From: Meghimatium bilineatum
Lineage: Eukaryota > Mollusca > Gastropoda > Stylommatophora > Philomycidae
DNA: 64,000 nt
Reading direction: 5' to 3'
Assembly: GCA_034231615.1 (NCBI GenBank)
Contig: CM067302.1
Span: forward strand, 15,579,274-15,643,273
The notes beneath the pieces were generated by a model. The model did no database searches, was not told the origin of the DNA, and saw only the letters and a program-made list of their open reading frames with translations. Positions 59,301-61,329 of this stretch are shown here, one piece after another. Numbering within the stretch: the first letter of the stretch is position 1; each line of letters starts with the position of its first letter. A program made the translations under genes and the position numbers.

Positions 59301-61307
59301 TCCTCCAAGACCAGACAAAAAGGACACACCATATGTCAACGAACTGACAAACACCTGCAGATATCACTTAACCTTTACGCCCCTGCGGTCGCAACATTGC
59401 GCCTTGCGTGTGCATCCCGTAGTGCCTGTGGTCGCAATCACGCAACATACGATATCACTCAATTCCCGAGTACATAACTTCACGAAGTTAAAGCTTATAT
59501 GACGTAGAATTCCCGCAACACGAAGCTAGGAATACGTCACAGTTTAAAGGTCAAATTCCTTTACTCATTACGATTGTAAGAGAGAGAAAGCCGGTTGAAT
59601 TTGTCAACGCATTTCTATAGCGACTTTAGCCATTTTCGGCCGTATTTTACTATCAAATTGAGTACCGCGTGGCATGGGTAAGTGATCGTGACTACATGTT
59701 CTAATTGTTGTTTTTTGTGTTTAATACGTTGCTATTTGATAAGAATGTGTGTGTATTCATTAAAAAACACAAAAATAATATGTATCAGGGGTGACACGTG
59801 TGTGCATGGACAATAATTACGCTGCGTGTCGGCATAGACCTAGTGTTGACCGGACGGACGTTATATGCAATTTCTTCATGTTTTATTAGTCTTTTTAGTT
59901 CATATTATATTAGTTTTGATATAAAACAATACATATACAATAAGTATAGGTATTTATGAGGATTTTATCAATGTTGCCACACATTGCTCATGTATTAGGG
60001 TCGTCACGAAGATATATTTGCGATTTTGAAAATGACGTTTTGCGTTTTTCGCCAGAATTTTCAACTTCAAAACGTGCTCACAACTGTCATATCACACATA
60101 CAACAACAAAAAAAACACGATAATATTCACTATTCACTCCTTTATTTAGATGTGCAAAAATTATTTTGATATCTTTTAAAACAAAAAAGTTATGACGTTT
60201 TCAAAACACCCACCATCAATAACGCAAATTTTCCAAAAAATAAGTCAGGCCCTGGGGGAAGTTTTGTAATTTTAAGCCAGGGCTCTAAAGGTTAAAGCTT
60301 CATTGTATTTGGTCAAAAAGCATAAGTCCAAGACCTACAGGATCACTATAATTACTGGACAAAAATAAAAAATAAAAGTTAAAAAATAAATAATATTTAC
60401 AAGGTCATTTTTGTCCTTACCAACTTATTAACACTTTCCTGACTAATTTCGACGACAGTTGAATTTCCGTTACAGAACCTAGCTGACCAATTTCGACGAT
60501 TGTCAAAAGCGCTATGATAGATAAATAAAATGGGAATACCCATTGCAATAATGTGACTAAAAATAGCGTTTCAGGGAAATTATGTTGTGTAAAAATGCCG
60601 GCACTTGTGGAATACCGATATAGACATCGTAAATGAGTTTTTATCATGAAATATCGGAGATTTCGAAGGTAATATTGTAAGATATATAGAAATTAATGTA
60701 TATCTAGGCCTAGCATTACAATAAGTAGCATTTTGCACTTGAAATAACTCTGGAGCTTTCAAATTCATTCAGAAAGTGCAAACAGTCGTTACAACACACA
60801 GAAAGTTTCAAGGCTTTCTCACTCTAGATAGATTTTATATGAGTTTTTAAAGACGCCGATGTCAATGTATAAATTTTTGCATGCGTTCTCGATAACGGCG
60901 GATAAGTACGCTCTGGATTGCTGGTGAGCAAAGTGTTAAAGTTAGCCAAAAAAGACGTGCATATTGGTTTCTAGGTCAACCAGCCTCATTTTCACCTATA
61001 ACACAGCACAGCTCAACAGACAAGTGACTGTAAAGGAATTCAAATTTATTTTGCAACTTACTTTCGCTGCAACCAAAATAACTGAATTATTATCACGAGT
61101 ATGGTTGTCTGCTAGTGTCTTCATGGTAACAACTACATTCCTATCTCCAACTGGGTCACAGAAAATCTTTGGCCCAGTCATACTGAAATGATACTGACTC
61201 GATCTGCGCACACATGTGACGGTGTCTATGACTGCATCCATACGGGACCTGACTTCAGCCGCACATACTGGGTAACTGTGCCGTCTAACGTTATGTGCCT
61301 GAAAGCA
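21602..61307 (-). CDS. NCSTN: Nicastrin (gamma-secretase subunit), 3' ten exons, 5' partial
   Basis: Nicastrin is the type I membrane glycoprotein of gamma-secretase. Its large lumenal ectodomain gates substrate access to presenilin in the secretory pathway and at the plasma membrane. Exons (minus strand, 5' to 3'): 61307-61062, 57897-57736, 55352-55128, 51665-51493, 46206-45993, 41509-41422, 36504-36339, 31731-31622, 26134-26031, 21745-21602. Joined, they give 543 codons plus TAG with no internal stop, and all phases match. Seen in order: cysteine-rich CFQAHN block, FFQGETFDYIGSS, PLPPSSSLRFLRSRN, LLYCF/PNCELF, SPAFLIN, EYSTWTESRW, one hydrophobic helix and a short basic tail. Human nicastrin is about 709 residues, so roughly the first 200 are missing. 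Alignment was from memory; the weakest junctions are 45993/41509 and 36339/31731. Confidence 0.93.
21850..22450 (-). mobile_element. LINE F5 3' end with internal tandem triplication
   Basis: Minus strand: GHVMRRGKMEHIVTTGKLKT, KRGKGRPREKLLYNLALWHG, then the terminal piece present three times at a 77-bp spacing (21880, 21957, 22034; unit begins TCCATGCCATGTGA on plus). Confidence 0.85.
22455..22990. other. No recognised feature
   Basis: AT-rich intronic sequence. A 24-bp duplication (TGTCAGGTAGAAGCAGAC) follows at 22998-23045. Confidence 0.4.
23110..23320. mobile_element. Foldback MITE, diverged relative
   Basis: Inverted ends CTTTTGATTATTTCCCTTGG... / ...CGAGGGAAATAATCAAAAG, with GGCTATGTTT / AACATAGCC arms and an AT-rich loop, like the FB elements at 55468 and 55811. 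Confidence 0.7.
23468..24165. repeat. Minisatellite with 75-bp higher-order unit (41 + 34 bp)
   Basis: Two related monomers, AATTTAGTAACATAAATGTG... (41 bp) and AATTTAGTAACATAAATATG... (34 bp), alternate through the core. The two edges carry only the 41-bp form. The 75-bp period makes a long antisense frame of no coding meaning. Confidence 0.95.
24185..24545 (+). mobile_element. LINE F2 3' coding end
   Basis: Reads SLCYQCQTWTMTAQDKRKIV, RIRNDNIRQITKTIPVLEHI, KRQQIKWFSHASRLSTDS, GYKAKGRPCKRWITEIKEAT. Homologous to 43780-44095 and 54560-54900. Confidence 0.82.
24719..25087. repeat. Minisatellite, 45-bp unit, 8 copies
   Basis: Unit contains AAGAAAACTCAACGTTCAAG then AAGGCTTGTCTTTAAACACC. Since 45 is a multiple of three, two frames stay open (KKTQRSRRLVFKHHI), but no start context or domain supports translation. 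Confidence 0.95.
25095..25320 (+). mobile_element. LINE F8 3' end
   Basis: Plus strand has FLGHVIRCNNMERVLL and ends in TTCTGGAAAGAATATGTCAC then ATGAC, the same terminus as at 32960-32995 and near 50800. Confidence 0.65.
25415..25800 (+). mobile_element. LINE F5 3' coding end
   Basis: Reads VLRDAGVKRQIITKIRNKQS, RTLGYVMRQAKHEH, then CHQLNLLRTQRDRDLWRNMI and AYATWHGI. Frames shift twice relative to the 47780-48040 copy. Confidence 0.8.
26031..26134 (-). CDS. NCSTN: Nicastrin exon: EYSTWTESRW segment
   Basis: 104 bases. The acceptor is CATTTTGTAG and the donor CTCCAG before GTAAAT. It encodes DYDMSLGEYSTWTESRWMKN then AIKVRLFLLPSEYLQ. EYSTWTESRW is nearly invariant in animal nicastrins and sits just before the transmembrane helix. 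This exon alone is diagnostic for the family. It ends in phase 0, matching the terminal exon. Confidence 0.96.
26228..27200. repeat. Minisatellite, 32-bp unit, about 30 copies
   Basis: Unit contains GATATGTAGGAGAATGTAGA then AGATATGGGATA. Variants TTGAGTA, TTGGGTA, GGGATA and AATGGGTA recur in blocks; a ~290-bp block at 26490-26700 is copied at 26760-26980. Because 32 is not a multiple of three, three units read through all frames, giving two overlapping minus-strand frames above 320 codons. Confidence 0.97.
27205..27455. other. No recognised feature between two arrays
   Basis: Unique sequence separating the 32-bp and 29/36-bp arrays. Nothing assignable. Confidence 0.4.
27460..29405. repeat. 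Large minisatellite, 29/36-bp units, more than 50 copies
   Basis: Core CACCATTTCTCAGTCCTATC then AGATCATGA. The 29-bp form lacks the spacer. The 36-bp forms carry either ACTATGA or GATAAGA. The left third has TATCAG units, the right two thirds mostly TACCAG, with the switch near 28230. Longest array in the window. Confidence 0.97.
29410..29935. other. No recognised feature
   Basis: Intronic sequence without an identified repeat or exon. Confidence 0.4.
29940..30125 (-). mobile_element. LINE F1-like 3' coding end
   Basis: Minus strand reads SRGRPRHKWINNIRDILQPH then GITTAT, the F1 type of ending. Confidence 0.65.
30140..30310 (-). repeat. Interspersed repeat, family unknown (copy 2)
   Basis: Shares AACAGAGGCTGGAAACTAAG, GATTGGTCAGGC-like and CCAGCAACCATGATATCA blocks with 6635-6845. 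The shared block reads in opposite orientation to copy 1 in places, so strand is uncertain. Confidence 0.45.
30447..30725 (-). mobile_element. SINE-B copy with 11-bp target-site duplication
   Basis: Flanked by CAAGAAGGTCT at 30436-30446 and 30726-30736. Contains GCGCCTTTCGGCCTGACACA, CTATATGGGATGGGACAGCC and AGTGTTGCTATTCTTTGCTC. The 3' end (left side) is a TTCTTC run as in SINE-A. Confidence 0.92.
30935..31100 (-). mobile_element. SINE-A copy with 12-bp target-site duplication
   Basis: Flanked by TATGTTGTGATC at 30923-30934 and 31101-31112. A full-length copy ending in CATCCGTCTTCGGCGG on the right and a TTC run on the left. Confidence 0.93.
31130..31650. repeat. Tandem repeat copying a nicastrin exon-intron border, about 105-bp unit
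   Basis: Copies contain AGACTCACCATCTATAATAA then AAGCTT, the counterpart of the exon end at 31616-31640 (ACTCACCATTTATAAGAAAA). The remainder, rich in GAGACACAA and GAAGCTGTGAAGACACAAGA, is intron sequence. About four to five units; one at about 31306 keeps an intact GTGAGT on the minus strand. Confidence 0.85.
31622..31731 (-). CDS. NCSTN: Nicastrin exon: HVWMQG to SPAFLIN segment
   Basis: 110 bases. The acceptor is TTTAGTATTTCAG and the donor AATG before GTGAGT. Only one frame stays open, encoding HVWMQGRRTK, GVCFRSQVMY and DAVSPAFLIN, equivalent to human SWVQGP, RCVRST and ALSPAF. An in-frame TAG a few codons upstream shows the exon does not extend that way. Its last ~18 bases and donor are copied several times in the intron that follows (31130-31616). 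A LINE relic ends just upstream of the acceptor. Confidence 0.9.
31755..32335 (-). mobile_element. RNase H-type LINE C-terminal region
   Basis: Minus strand reads SPNPKDNINLLDRKDQITFF, then ETVDHHLFECPALYYVSK-like and ILVPPRSDKCNTLC, then TKQQLTNTC-like sequence, with stops. It ends just before the acceptor of the nicastrin exon at 31731. A related copy is at 59140-59371. Confidence 0.72.
32350..33000 (+). mobile_element. LINE F8 fragment, split by a SINE-A
   Basis: Plus strand reads IRTCVFPVAIYGCEAWTFNK, FEMRYHRRILCIPWTAKKTN, QEVLINVEEGRLLNHI, then after the SINE GHIKRHKSMERLTA, with a terminus of TTCTGGAAAGAATATATCAC and a GAT repeat. The GGTCATAT at the join is duplicated. Confidence 0.82.
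32660..32788 (-). mobile_element. SINE-A inserted into LINE F8
   Basis: Carries TCATTCTCAAACTCCTACTG, GAGAATGGAAATGCATTG and CACATCTGTCTTCGGCGG, flanked on both sides by GGTCATAT. The host LINE frame resumes on the far side. Confidence 0.88.
33428..33560. repeat. Imperfect palindrome, arms about 60 bp
   Basis: Left arm CTATTTTGCTGAGATCTTCT... AAGTTTCCCAGGGAAGC; right arm CCCTGGGAAGCTAAG... GGATCTCAGCAAAATGATGG. The loop is about 20 bp. It looks like a small foldback element. The unusual GAGGTATCCGTAAGGATACG just upstream is a second, shorter hairpin. Confidence 0.75.
33655..33760 (-). mobile_element. LINE F5 3' end scrap
   Basis: CATACCATGTGGCTTTAGTT and CTCATGTACTGTCAATCATT match the terminal piece triplicated at 21880-22110. 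Confidence 0.55.
33928..34206 (+). mobile_element. SINE-B copy with 12-bp target-site duplication
   Basis: Flanked by ATTTCCAATACT at 33916-33927 and 34207-34218. Starts CGCCCATGTGTTGCCGGGGT, includes a B-box-like GGGTTCGAAAGG, the CCCATCCCATATAGGGTCAG block, and ends GACGCAGAAGAAGAAG. Confidence 0.93.
34414..34789. repeat. Minisatellite, 24-bp unit, about 14 copies
   Basis: Unit AAATCATCACATGTAGTGAC then TCAG. Two copies near the right edge carry an A-run insertion. Confidence 0.95.
34790..35090 (+). mobile_element. LINE F1 3' coding end
   Basis: Plus strand reads AMVTKLDKIRNEEIRKRVGI, QVKWFGHLMRMNPNQIPK, HKVKGRPRKQWIEYIKITLN, KHGYNIIKATDLAFDH. One stop falls before QVKW. Confidence 0.85.
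35105..36046. repeat. Cluster of CA/CT-rich tandem arrays
   Basis: Adjacent short arrays: TTCTCTTTATGAACCAA (35110-35215); a 29-bp unit with CTCTGTTATCCACATCACAC (35370-35480); a 22-bp unit CTCTTACACATCCAGACAAT (35615-35713); a 30-bp unit CTATCTCACACATCCACACA (35817-35970). All share a CACACATCCA-like core, suggesting successive amplification from one sequence. Confidence 0.88.
36057..36320 (-). mobile_element. SINE-C (tRNA-derived) with 10-bp target-site duplication, at a nicastrin donor
   Basis: Flanked by TACTCTACAT at 36047-36056 and 36321-36330. On the minus strand it has GGGAGCAGTGGTTAACGCAC (A-box side) and GGGTTCATTCCCC (B box), then GTCGACCCAACC and a 3' end near TAAATGCTATGGGTTACTTT. 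The right duplication starts 9 bases into the intron after the exon ending at 36339. Confidence 0.93.
36339..36504 (-). CDS. NCSTN: Nicastrin exon: FSFYVGV to SIIVF segment
   Basis: 166 bases. The acceptor is TTTTATTTAAAG; its first two bases complete an alanine codon. It encodes EPFSFYVGVPTF, TYVVHNLMAMFTGE and EESCYQQDNT. I used the donor TTTTCAG before GTTAGA because it leaves two bases that fit the next exon. An earlier GTTAGT at 36358 would need an extra unseen exon. The cysteine in EESC should pair with the one in GVCFRS of the next exon. A SINE insertion begins 9 bases into the intron. Confidence 0.88.
36576..36730 (+). mobile_element. SINE-A copy
   Basis: Starts CCGAAGACAGATGTGTCGGG and ends GAGTTTGAGAATGAAC. 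It lies about 70 bp upstream of the nicastrin exon starting at 36504. Confidence 0.85.
36926..37160 (-). mobile_element. SINE-B, diverged copy
   Basis: Reverse-strand blocks TTCTCAAATTCCTGCAGATT, AGTAGGATGTAGTCC, ATGGTTTACAGC and GGGAGCAAAGAATAAGACCA follow the SINE-B order with many changes. Confidence 0.65.
37470..37755 (+). mobile_element. RNase H-type LINE C-terminal domain
   Basis: Plus strand reads HLDRAERVIIFRIRTGHNRL, YSYLDWFSI, then CPCGRAAQNVEHILQD. Same domain as 8735-9075 in reverse orientation. Confidence 0.82.
37825..37932. repeat. Minisatellite, 15-bp unit, 7 copies
   Basis: Perfect units of CCTCTCTGTTATCAG. As a multiple of three it leaves frames open without coding meaning. 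Confidence 0.96.
38380..38650. repeat. Minisatellite, 30-32 bp unit, left part
   Basis: Unit contains TTCAAGGAGACTTTCAACAT then ACAATAAGACA. Forms with ACGTCAAGG and ACTTCAAGG alternate. It continues at 39976 after a 1.3 kb insertion. Confidence 0.93.
38651..39975 (+). mobile_element. 1.3 kb composite retroposon inside a minisatellite
   Basis: Interrupts the array between two identical CAACATACAATAAG copies (38637-38650 and 39976-39989). It is richer in GC than its surroundings. The left end (GGGTGCAAAGGGAACGCATT, GGCGGACCCAGGGTTAGCAG) has relatives at 33770-33890. The middle holds about four ~100-bp repeats beginning AGAGAAAGGGTTC. Near the right end, GCCGAAATCGGATGTGCTAG ... GGCGCATAACGGTGGCACAA recalls the SINE-A/B core, and it ends in an ACAAACAAAC tail. 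No long open frame. Confidence 0.75.
39976..40445. repeat. Minisatellite, 30-32 bp unit, right part
   Basis: Continuation of the array at 38380-38650, with TTCCAACATACAATAAGACA units and more divergent copies. Confidence 0.93.
40480..40725. repeat. Degenerate tandem repeat, GTGAATGAGTT core
   Basis: Repeats of TTTGTTAGTGAATGAGTTA at roughly 50-60 bp spacing with T-rich spacers. A further copy appears at 41108-41125. Confidence 0.75.
40726..41110. other. No recognised feature
   Basis: Includes a locally GC-rich stretch (40790-40900) with CCCTGCCCTGGAGTAGCC. No exon or repeat identified. Confidence 0.4.
41118..41395 (+). mobile_element. Retroelement-like coding fragment
   Basis: An 89-codon frame contains KQTSTSGHNSGPCDRFRV and KGKRIKRGRSWMAEAVDTLR. 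Its 5' part (CGACATCAGGACACAACTCT) recurs at 54040-54060, so it is repetitive. Family not recognised. Confidence 0.4.
41422..41509 (-). CDS. NCSTN: Nicastrin exon: LLYCF/PNCELF segment
   Basis: 88 bases, phase 0 in and one base out. The acceptor is TGTGCTTCCTTAG and the donor CTGG before GTAAGC. It encodes VTHLLYCFTVSPNCELFAEV, aligning with human VTRLLYGFLIKANNSWF. The extra cysteine pair resembles invertebrate nicastrins. A closer AG at 41480 was rejected because it drops the conserved VTHLLYCF and breaks phase. Confidence 0.88.
41653..42130. repeat. Minisatellite, 49-bp unit, about 9.5 copies
   Basis: Unit contains ACAGGGTTGCCATACTGGTT then ATTTCAATACGTCTTTGTGG. Starts about 140 bp upstream of the nicastrin exon at 41509. 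Confidence 0.95.
42290..43265. repeat. Minisatellite derived from a LINE F6 3' end, 39-44 bp units
   Basis: Unit contains GGGGTACCACATTGGATGCA then TCAACACACAGAGTCAGGGT. About 22 copies, with a higher-order block of ~259 bp repeated at 42810 and 43070. The unit matches the end of LINE F6 (61475-61520 and 5880-5930). Confidence 0.94.
43266..44205 (+). mobile_element. LINE F2 RT-to-3'-end relic
   Basis: Starts at the RT (ETGMCTIPLLFITYIDHICK), has LLFADGQTLVQLQRQIEWV where the catalytic pair should read FADD, then KINIEKIEVMKIGRIERN, an AT microsatellite, EFTYLGSNIITDSKSSQEI, LCYQCQTWTTTVQDKRKLV and a 3' end of GATAGATAGATAGAT. Inactive: stops, a shift at the AT run, and loss of the second catalytic aspartate. 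Confidence 0.87.
43546..43584. repeat. (AT)n microsatellite within LINE F2
   Basis: Pure AT run interrupting the LINE frame between ERNTN and the EFTYLGS block. Confidence 0.92.
44210..45480 (-). mobile_element. LINE F4 relic: endonuclease plus RT
   Basis: The 5' side (right) reads LPLTLGSWNVRTLLDND, then YHIDIAALSETHLAGVSQLC and RKAGVGFDIKTTLVGKLAGP, the apurinic-type endonuclease start of LINE ORF2. A middle region (NCKWKIIQNKLRRMRDSWLS) precedes RT sequence ending AFIDLTKTFDTVSRVGLWKI near 44210. Multiple stops; it ends abruptly inside RT. Confidence 0.85.
45803..45976. mobile_element. TA-flanked MITE (Tc1/mariner/pogo type), 174 bp
   Basis: Flanked by TA (45801-45802, 45977-45978). Inverted ends CAGTGGAATCCCGTTATAA and CTGTGGAATTCCTCTATAG (reverse). 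It sits 15 bp downstream of the nicastrin exon ending at 45993. Confidence 0.83.
45993..46206 (-). CDS. NCSTN: Nicastrin exon: NKFYN to ASSLT segment
   Basis: 214 bases. The acceptor is ATTGTTTCTCCAG; the first base completes the split lysine codon from the previous exon. It encodes FYNSRFDTAYL, NYPDGLTESEKYDFV and LYKASVGVFP. Two NLS sequons are present. I chose the donor ACT before GTAGGT because it ends in phase 0 and fits the next exon. A weaker donor at 46009 (GTGCAA) would break the frame. A TA-flanked MITE begins 15 bases downstream of the exon. Confidence 0.88.
46371..46649 (+). mobile_element. SINE-C (tRNA-derived) copy
   Basis: A box in CATAGCGCAGTGGTTAGCGC, B box GGGTTCATTCCCC, body with CAACGGCTCCCAGGTCGACC and TGAGATCGCTAACATCTCAC, 3' end AATGCTATGGGTCACTTTAC plus a T-run. 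About 165 bp upstream of the nicastrin exon starting at 46206. Confidence 0.92.
46655..48190 (+). mobile_element. LINE F5: longest RT relic with 3' end
   Basis: RT finger motifs (PKKPGAVDCEDHRTINIMSQ, EQCGFVEGKGTRNALY), CFIDYSKAFDKVKHSEII, GVRQGCVMSPDLFSLYTEYI, catalytic NNLRYADDTVLIAGS, then post-RT NVVSEKND-type region and VKRSIISNIRGRQSRFLGHL, DRESWRNMIAYASRHGT and a 3' UTR of TAATATTTTATGGTAGTGCG. Broken by several stops and shifts. The YADD catalytic pair is intact. Confidence 0.9.
48370..48850 (+). mobile_element. LINE F6 3' coding end
   Basis: Decayed frames resembling VSLKTNLFKPLVLSILIY, NANIERRIKAF, CYRHFLRISFIENTRQIY then SNSQAGRRKEKIPD. Ends near GTGTGCCCCACCCCCCC. Confidence 0.75.
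48924..49196 (+). mobile_element. SINE-B copy with 10-bp target-site duplication
   Basis: Flanked by ATATGCGGAA at 48914-48923 and 49197-49206. Begins CGCCCGTGTGTTGCTGGGGC, ends GAACGAACGCAGAAGA. Confidence 0.93.
49400..50165 (+). mobile_element. LINE RNase H domain and C-terminus
   Basis: Reads DIVIFSDSKSALQALETKKH, then ISRQIDQLSTSYGAEVTLQW, IPGHTRVLGNEMADKLAKRS, LTFQLRTGHAPLINT and a cysteine/histidine tail (CRHCNAQEETVEHLLLQ). A near-complete RNase H with few stops. 5' part absent. Confidence 0.87.
50170..50590 (-). mobile_element. LINE F1-like 3' coding end
   Basis: Minus strand reads KCLRKAINVTR, QKIYRKTADQLVVTPYA, then SKMDSIREIVKNNGLTMASA and IKIAKDRKLQLLTAPDGI. Confidence 0.7.
50760..51020 (+). 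mobile_element. LINE F8 terminus followed by F6 scrap
   Basis: TTTTCCGGAGAAAATATGTC then ACATGAC is the F8 end. GTGGAAGGAGAATGGGTAGA through GCTGTTTGGAGAAC is an F6 tail like that at 48725-48830. Confidence 0.6.
51085..51365 (+). mobile_element. LINE F7 3' end with pentanucleotide tail
   Basis: Reads GLTSVMLSE-type sequence, NSLKIPHQPLNWVPLGVRRR, GRRS, LRRTINREGHVNEPKQHPRT, followed by a run of ATAAC/ACATA pentamers (51362-51402) that serves as its tail. Confidence 0.78.
51493..51665 (-). CDS. NCSTN: Nicastrin exon: PLPPSS/FLR segment
   Basis: 173 bases, starting at phase 0 and ending two bases into a codon. The acceptor is CAACAATCTTTAAG and the donor AA before GTATGT. It encodes PLPPSSSLRFLRSRND and VVVITDHYQAYTN, matching the human PLPPSSLQRFLRARN and ADHSGAFHNKY region. 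A 47-bp minisatellite array begins about 40 bases upstream of the acceptor. Confidence 0.94.
51700..52285. repeat. Minisatellite, 47-bp unit, about 9 copies, interrupted by SINE-A
   Basis: Unit contains CTGTCAACAGTCAGATGACT then CATTCTGTCTTGTCTAAAGT. Left part 51700-51869, right part 52028-52285. Confidence 0.94.
51870..52027 (+). mobile_element. SINE-A with 13-bp target-site duplication inside a minisatellite
   Basis: GATGACTCATTCT occurs immediately before (51857-51869) and after (52028-52040). Full-length copy with ACGGATGTGTCGGGCCATTG and an AAGAAGAAG tail. Among the least diverged SINE-A copies here. Confidence 0.93.
52290..52850. other. No recognised feature
   Basis: Intronic sequence with minor ACATTC-type short repeats at the left edge. 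No exon seen. Confidence 0.4.
52854..53007 (-). mobile_element. SINE-A copy
   Basis: TTCTTCTTCAGCGTTTATTT on the left, AGAGAATGGACATGTG in the middle and ACATCTATCTTCGGCAGT on the right. Confidence 0.87.
53150..53275 (-). mobile_element. LINE F5 3' coding end scrap
   Basis: Minus strand contains LIDNTRDRELWRNMIAYASR-like codons, the same end as at 47960-48040. Confidence 0.75.
53352..53480 (-). mobile_element. SINE-B fragment
   Basis: TCAAACTCCTGAAGATTAGC, AGGATGTAGTCCAGAGATTG and TTTTTGGCCTGTCATT follow the 3' half of SINE-B. Confidence 0.7.
53504..53722. mobile_element. hAT-type MITE with 8-bp target-site duplication
   Basis: Flanked by CTCTATAG at 53496-53503 and 53723-53730. Inverted ends CAGTGTTTCCTAACG and, on the other strand, CAGTGTTTCCCAACC, the classic hAT terminus. 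219 bp with a G-run at 53539-53557 and no coding capacity. Confidence 0.93.
53731..54430. other. Unassigned repeat-like sequence
   Basis: Contains the CGACATCAGGGCACAACTCT block shared with 41150-41175. Short frames on both strands; family not recognised. Confidence 0.35.
54440..54970 (+). mobile_element. LINE F2 3' coding relic
   Basis: Reads SVCYQCQAWTLTTEVKRKLA, TTEMTCLYRCQS, then YIRRQQIKWLSHDSRLPPDS and GYKVRGRPSKRLITKIE with several frame shifts. Confidence 0.75.
55128..55352 (-). CDS. NCSTN: Nicastrin exon with DYIGS motif
   Basis: 75 codons, phase 0/0. The acceptor is CTTGTTACAG and the donor TCG before GTGAGA. Its first codon is the glutamate corresponding to human E333, followed by TFDYIGSSRVVYDM. 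DYIGS is the family hallmark; mutations there impair gamma-secretase maturation and amyloid-peptide production. The rest (VELNQVGRRD, YLWLHNDPLS) aligns with the human segment ending in HTDPVS. A short insert, GSEFYDKFQIKLQ, follows the GKFPE stretch and may be lineage-specific. Confidence 0.96.
55468..55679. mobile_element. Foldback MITE, diverged FB relative
   Basis: Inverted ends CCATTAGTGCCTA / TAGGCACTAATTGG, with a perfect inner hairpin TTAGGGTTAGTTATG / CATAACTAATCCTAACCC. Lies about 115 bp upstream of the nicastrin DYIGS exon. Confidence 0.8.
55811..56091. mobile_element. Foldback MITE (family FB), copy 2
   Basis: Ends GGTACAGTACAAGTAGATGC / GCATCTACTTGCACTGTACC (one mismatch), followed inside by CACCACAT / ATGTGGTG and inverted TTTGTAAATTTCATA / ATGAAATTTATGAA arms. 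Same family as 21039-21296. Confidence 0.87.
56311..56367. repeat. (AT)n microsatellite
   Basis: Nearly pure AT run of about 57 bp. Confidence 0.93.
56370..57165. other. No gene recognised
   Basis: Mixed intronic sequence. Two related segments (56940-57010 and 57062-57135), both with GACAGTGGACCTATTATTTG, form a ~120-bp spaced duplication that resembles SINE-B head sequence. Confidence 0.4.
57187..57344 (+). mobile_element. SINE-A with 17-bp target-site duplication at a MITE end
   Basis: Flanked by AAATACAATAGACATAT (57170-57186) and AAATACAATAGAAATAT (57345-57361), one mismatch. The duplicated sequence includes the terminal bases of the pogo-like element that follows, so the SINE inserted after that element. 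Confidence 0.92.
57350..57682. mobile_element. pogo/Tigger-like MITE, 333 bp
   Basis: TA-flanked (57348-57349, 57683-57684). Left end CAATAGAAATATGATTATCC, right end (reverse) CAGTAGAAATCCGATTATAC, then shared CCCAATTA and GATTATCCGAA blocks further in. No transposase remains. The right end lies about 50 bp from the nicastrin exon ending at 57736. Confidence 0.85.
57736..57897 (-). CDS. NCSTN: Nicastrin exon: peptidase-fold core
   Basis: 54 codons, phase 0/0. The acceptor is TTTCTGAATCAG and the donor GGA before GTGAGT. It begins LDATSLFKD and ends DILFIFFQG, the beta strand just before the substrate-recognition glutamate and DYIGS motif. TLLATAEALWKV matches the family helix. It belongs to the aminopeptidase-like fold of the ectodomain, which in nicastrin lacks catalytic activity (family knowledge). 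Confidence 0.95.
57990..58258 (-). mobile_element. SINE-C (tRNA-derived) copy
   Basis: Reverse copy with AGTAATGCCGTAGGATTGGG, CCATCTCCTCTTCCTC, B box GGGGAATGAACCC and A-box side TTACCACTGCGCTATGC. About 95 bp upstream of the nicastrin exon starting at 57897. Confidence 0.88.
58260..58785. other. No gene recognised
   Basis: Two related segments sharing TCTCATACAGTTTGTCTACA / TCTCATACAGTTTAACATGT (58376-58475) suggest a partial duplication. Otherwise unassigned. Confidence 0.4.
58790..59135 (+). mobile_element. LINE F1/F2-like 3' coding relic
   Basis: Plus strand reads RNEDITRNVGKSVVKYLH, FGHLMRMNPY, then KGKPRRRWIDEVTNIL and ITAHQAAKHAIA, with stops. Confidence 0.75.
59140..59371 (+). mobile_element. 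RNase H-type LINE C-terminal relic, cut by a piggyBac-like element
   Basis: Reads TPECQFCKYHHET, SLNEVCKSLLPPRPDKKDTP and YVNELTNTCRYHL, equivalent to the LVPPRSDKCNTLC and LTNTC region at 31755-32335. The element at 59372 starts just after TNTCRYH. Sequence after 60295 may be the remaining LINE end. Confidence 0.7.
59372..60291. mobile_element. Non-autonomous piggyBac-like element, 920 bp
   Basis: Bounded by TTAA on both sides (59368-59371, 60292-60295). Termini CCTTTACGCCCCTG and, reversed, CCTTTAGAGCCCTGG fit the CCY...RGG plus TTAA signature of piggyBac. The interior is AT-rich with no transposase frame. Confidence 0.85.
60432..60935. mobile_element. Second TTAA-flanked inverted-repeat element, 504 bp
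   Basis: TTAA at 60428-60431 and 60936-60939. Termini CACTTTCCTGACTAAT and, reversed, CACTTTGCTCACCAGC share 10 of the first 12 bases. The left end holds a direct repeat AATTTCGACGA twice. Probably another piggyBac-type MITE, though the CAC termini are less typical. Confidence 0.7.
61062..61307 (-). CDS. NCSTN: Nicastrin exon: cysteine-rich ectodomain segment
   Basis: First recognised exon, 82 codons, phase 0 at both ends. The acceptor is TTCCTTTTCAG before TGC and the donor is AAA before GTAAGT. It begins CFQAHN and carries SYPVCAAEV, DTVTCVRRSS and FCDPVGDRN. The cysteine spacing matches the human disulfide region. Two N-glycosylation sequons (NHT, NNS) lie near the 3' end. Only phase 0 is open. 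The upstream exon was not found in the remaining 2.7 kb of the window. Confidence 0.92.
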
Positions 61308-61329
61308 CTGAAAAGGAAGATTTATTCTG

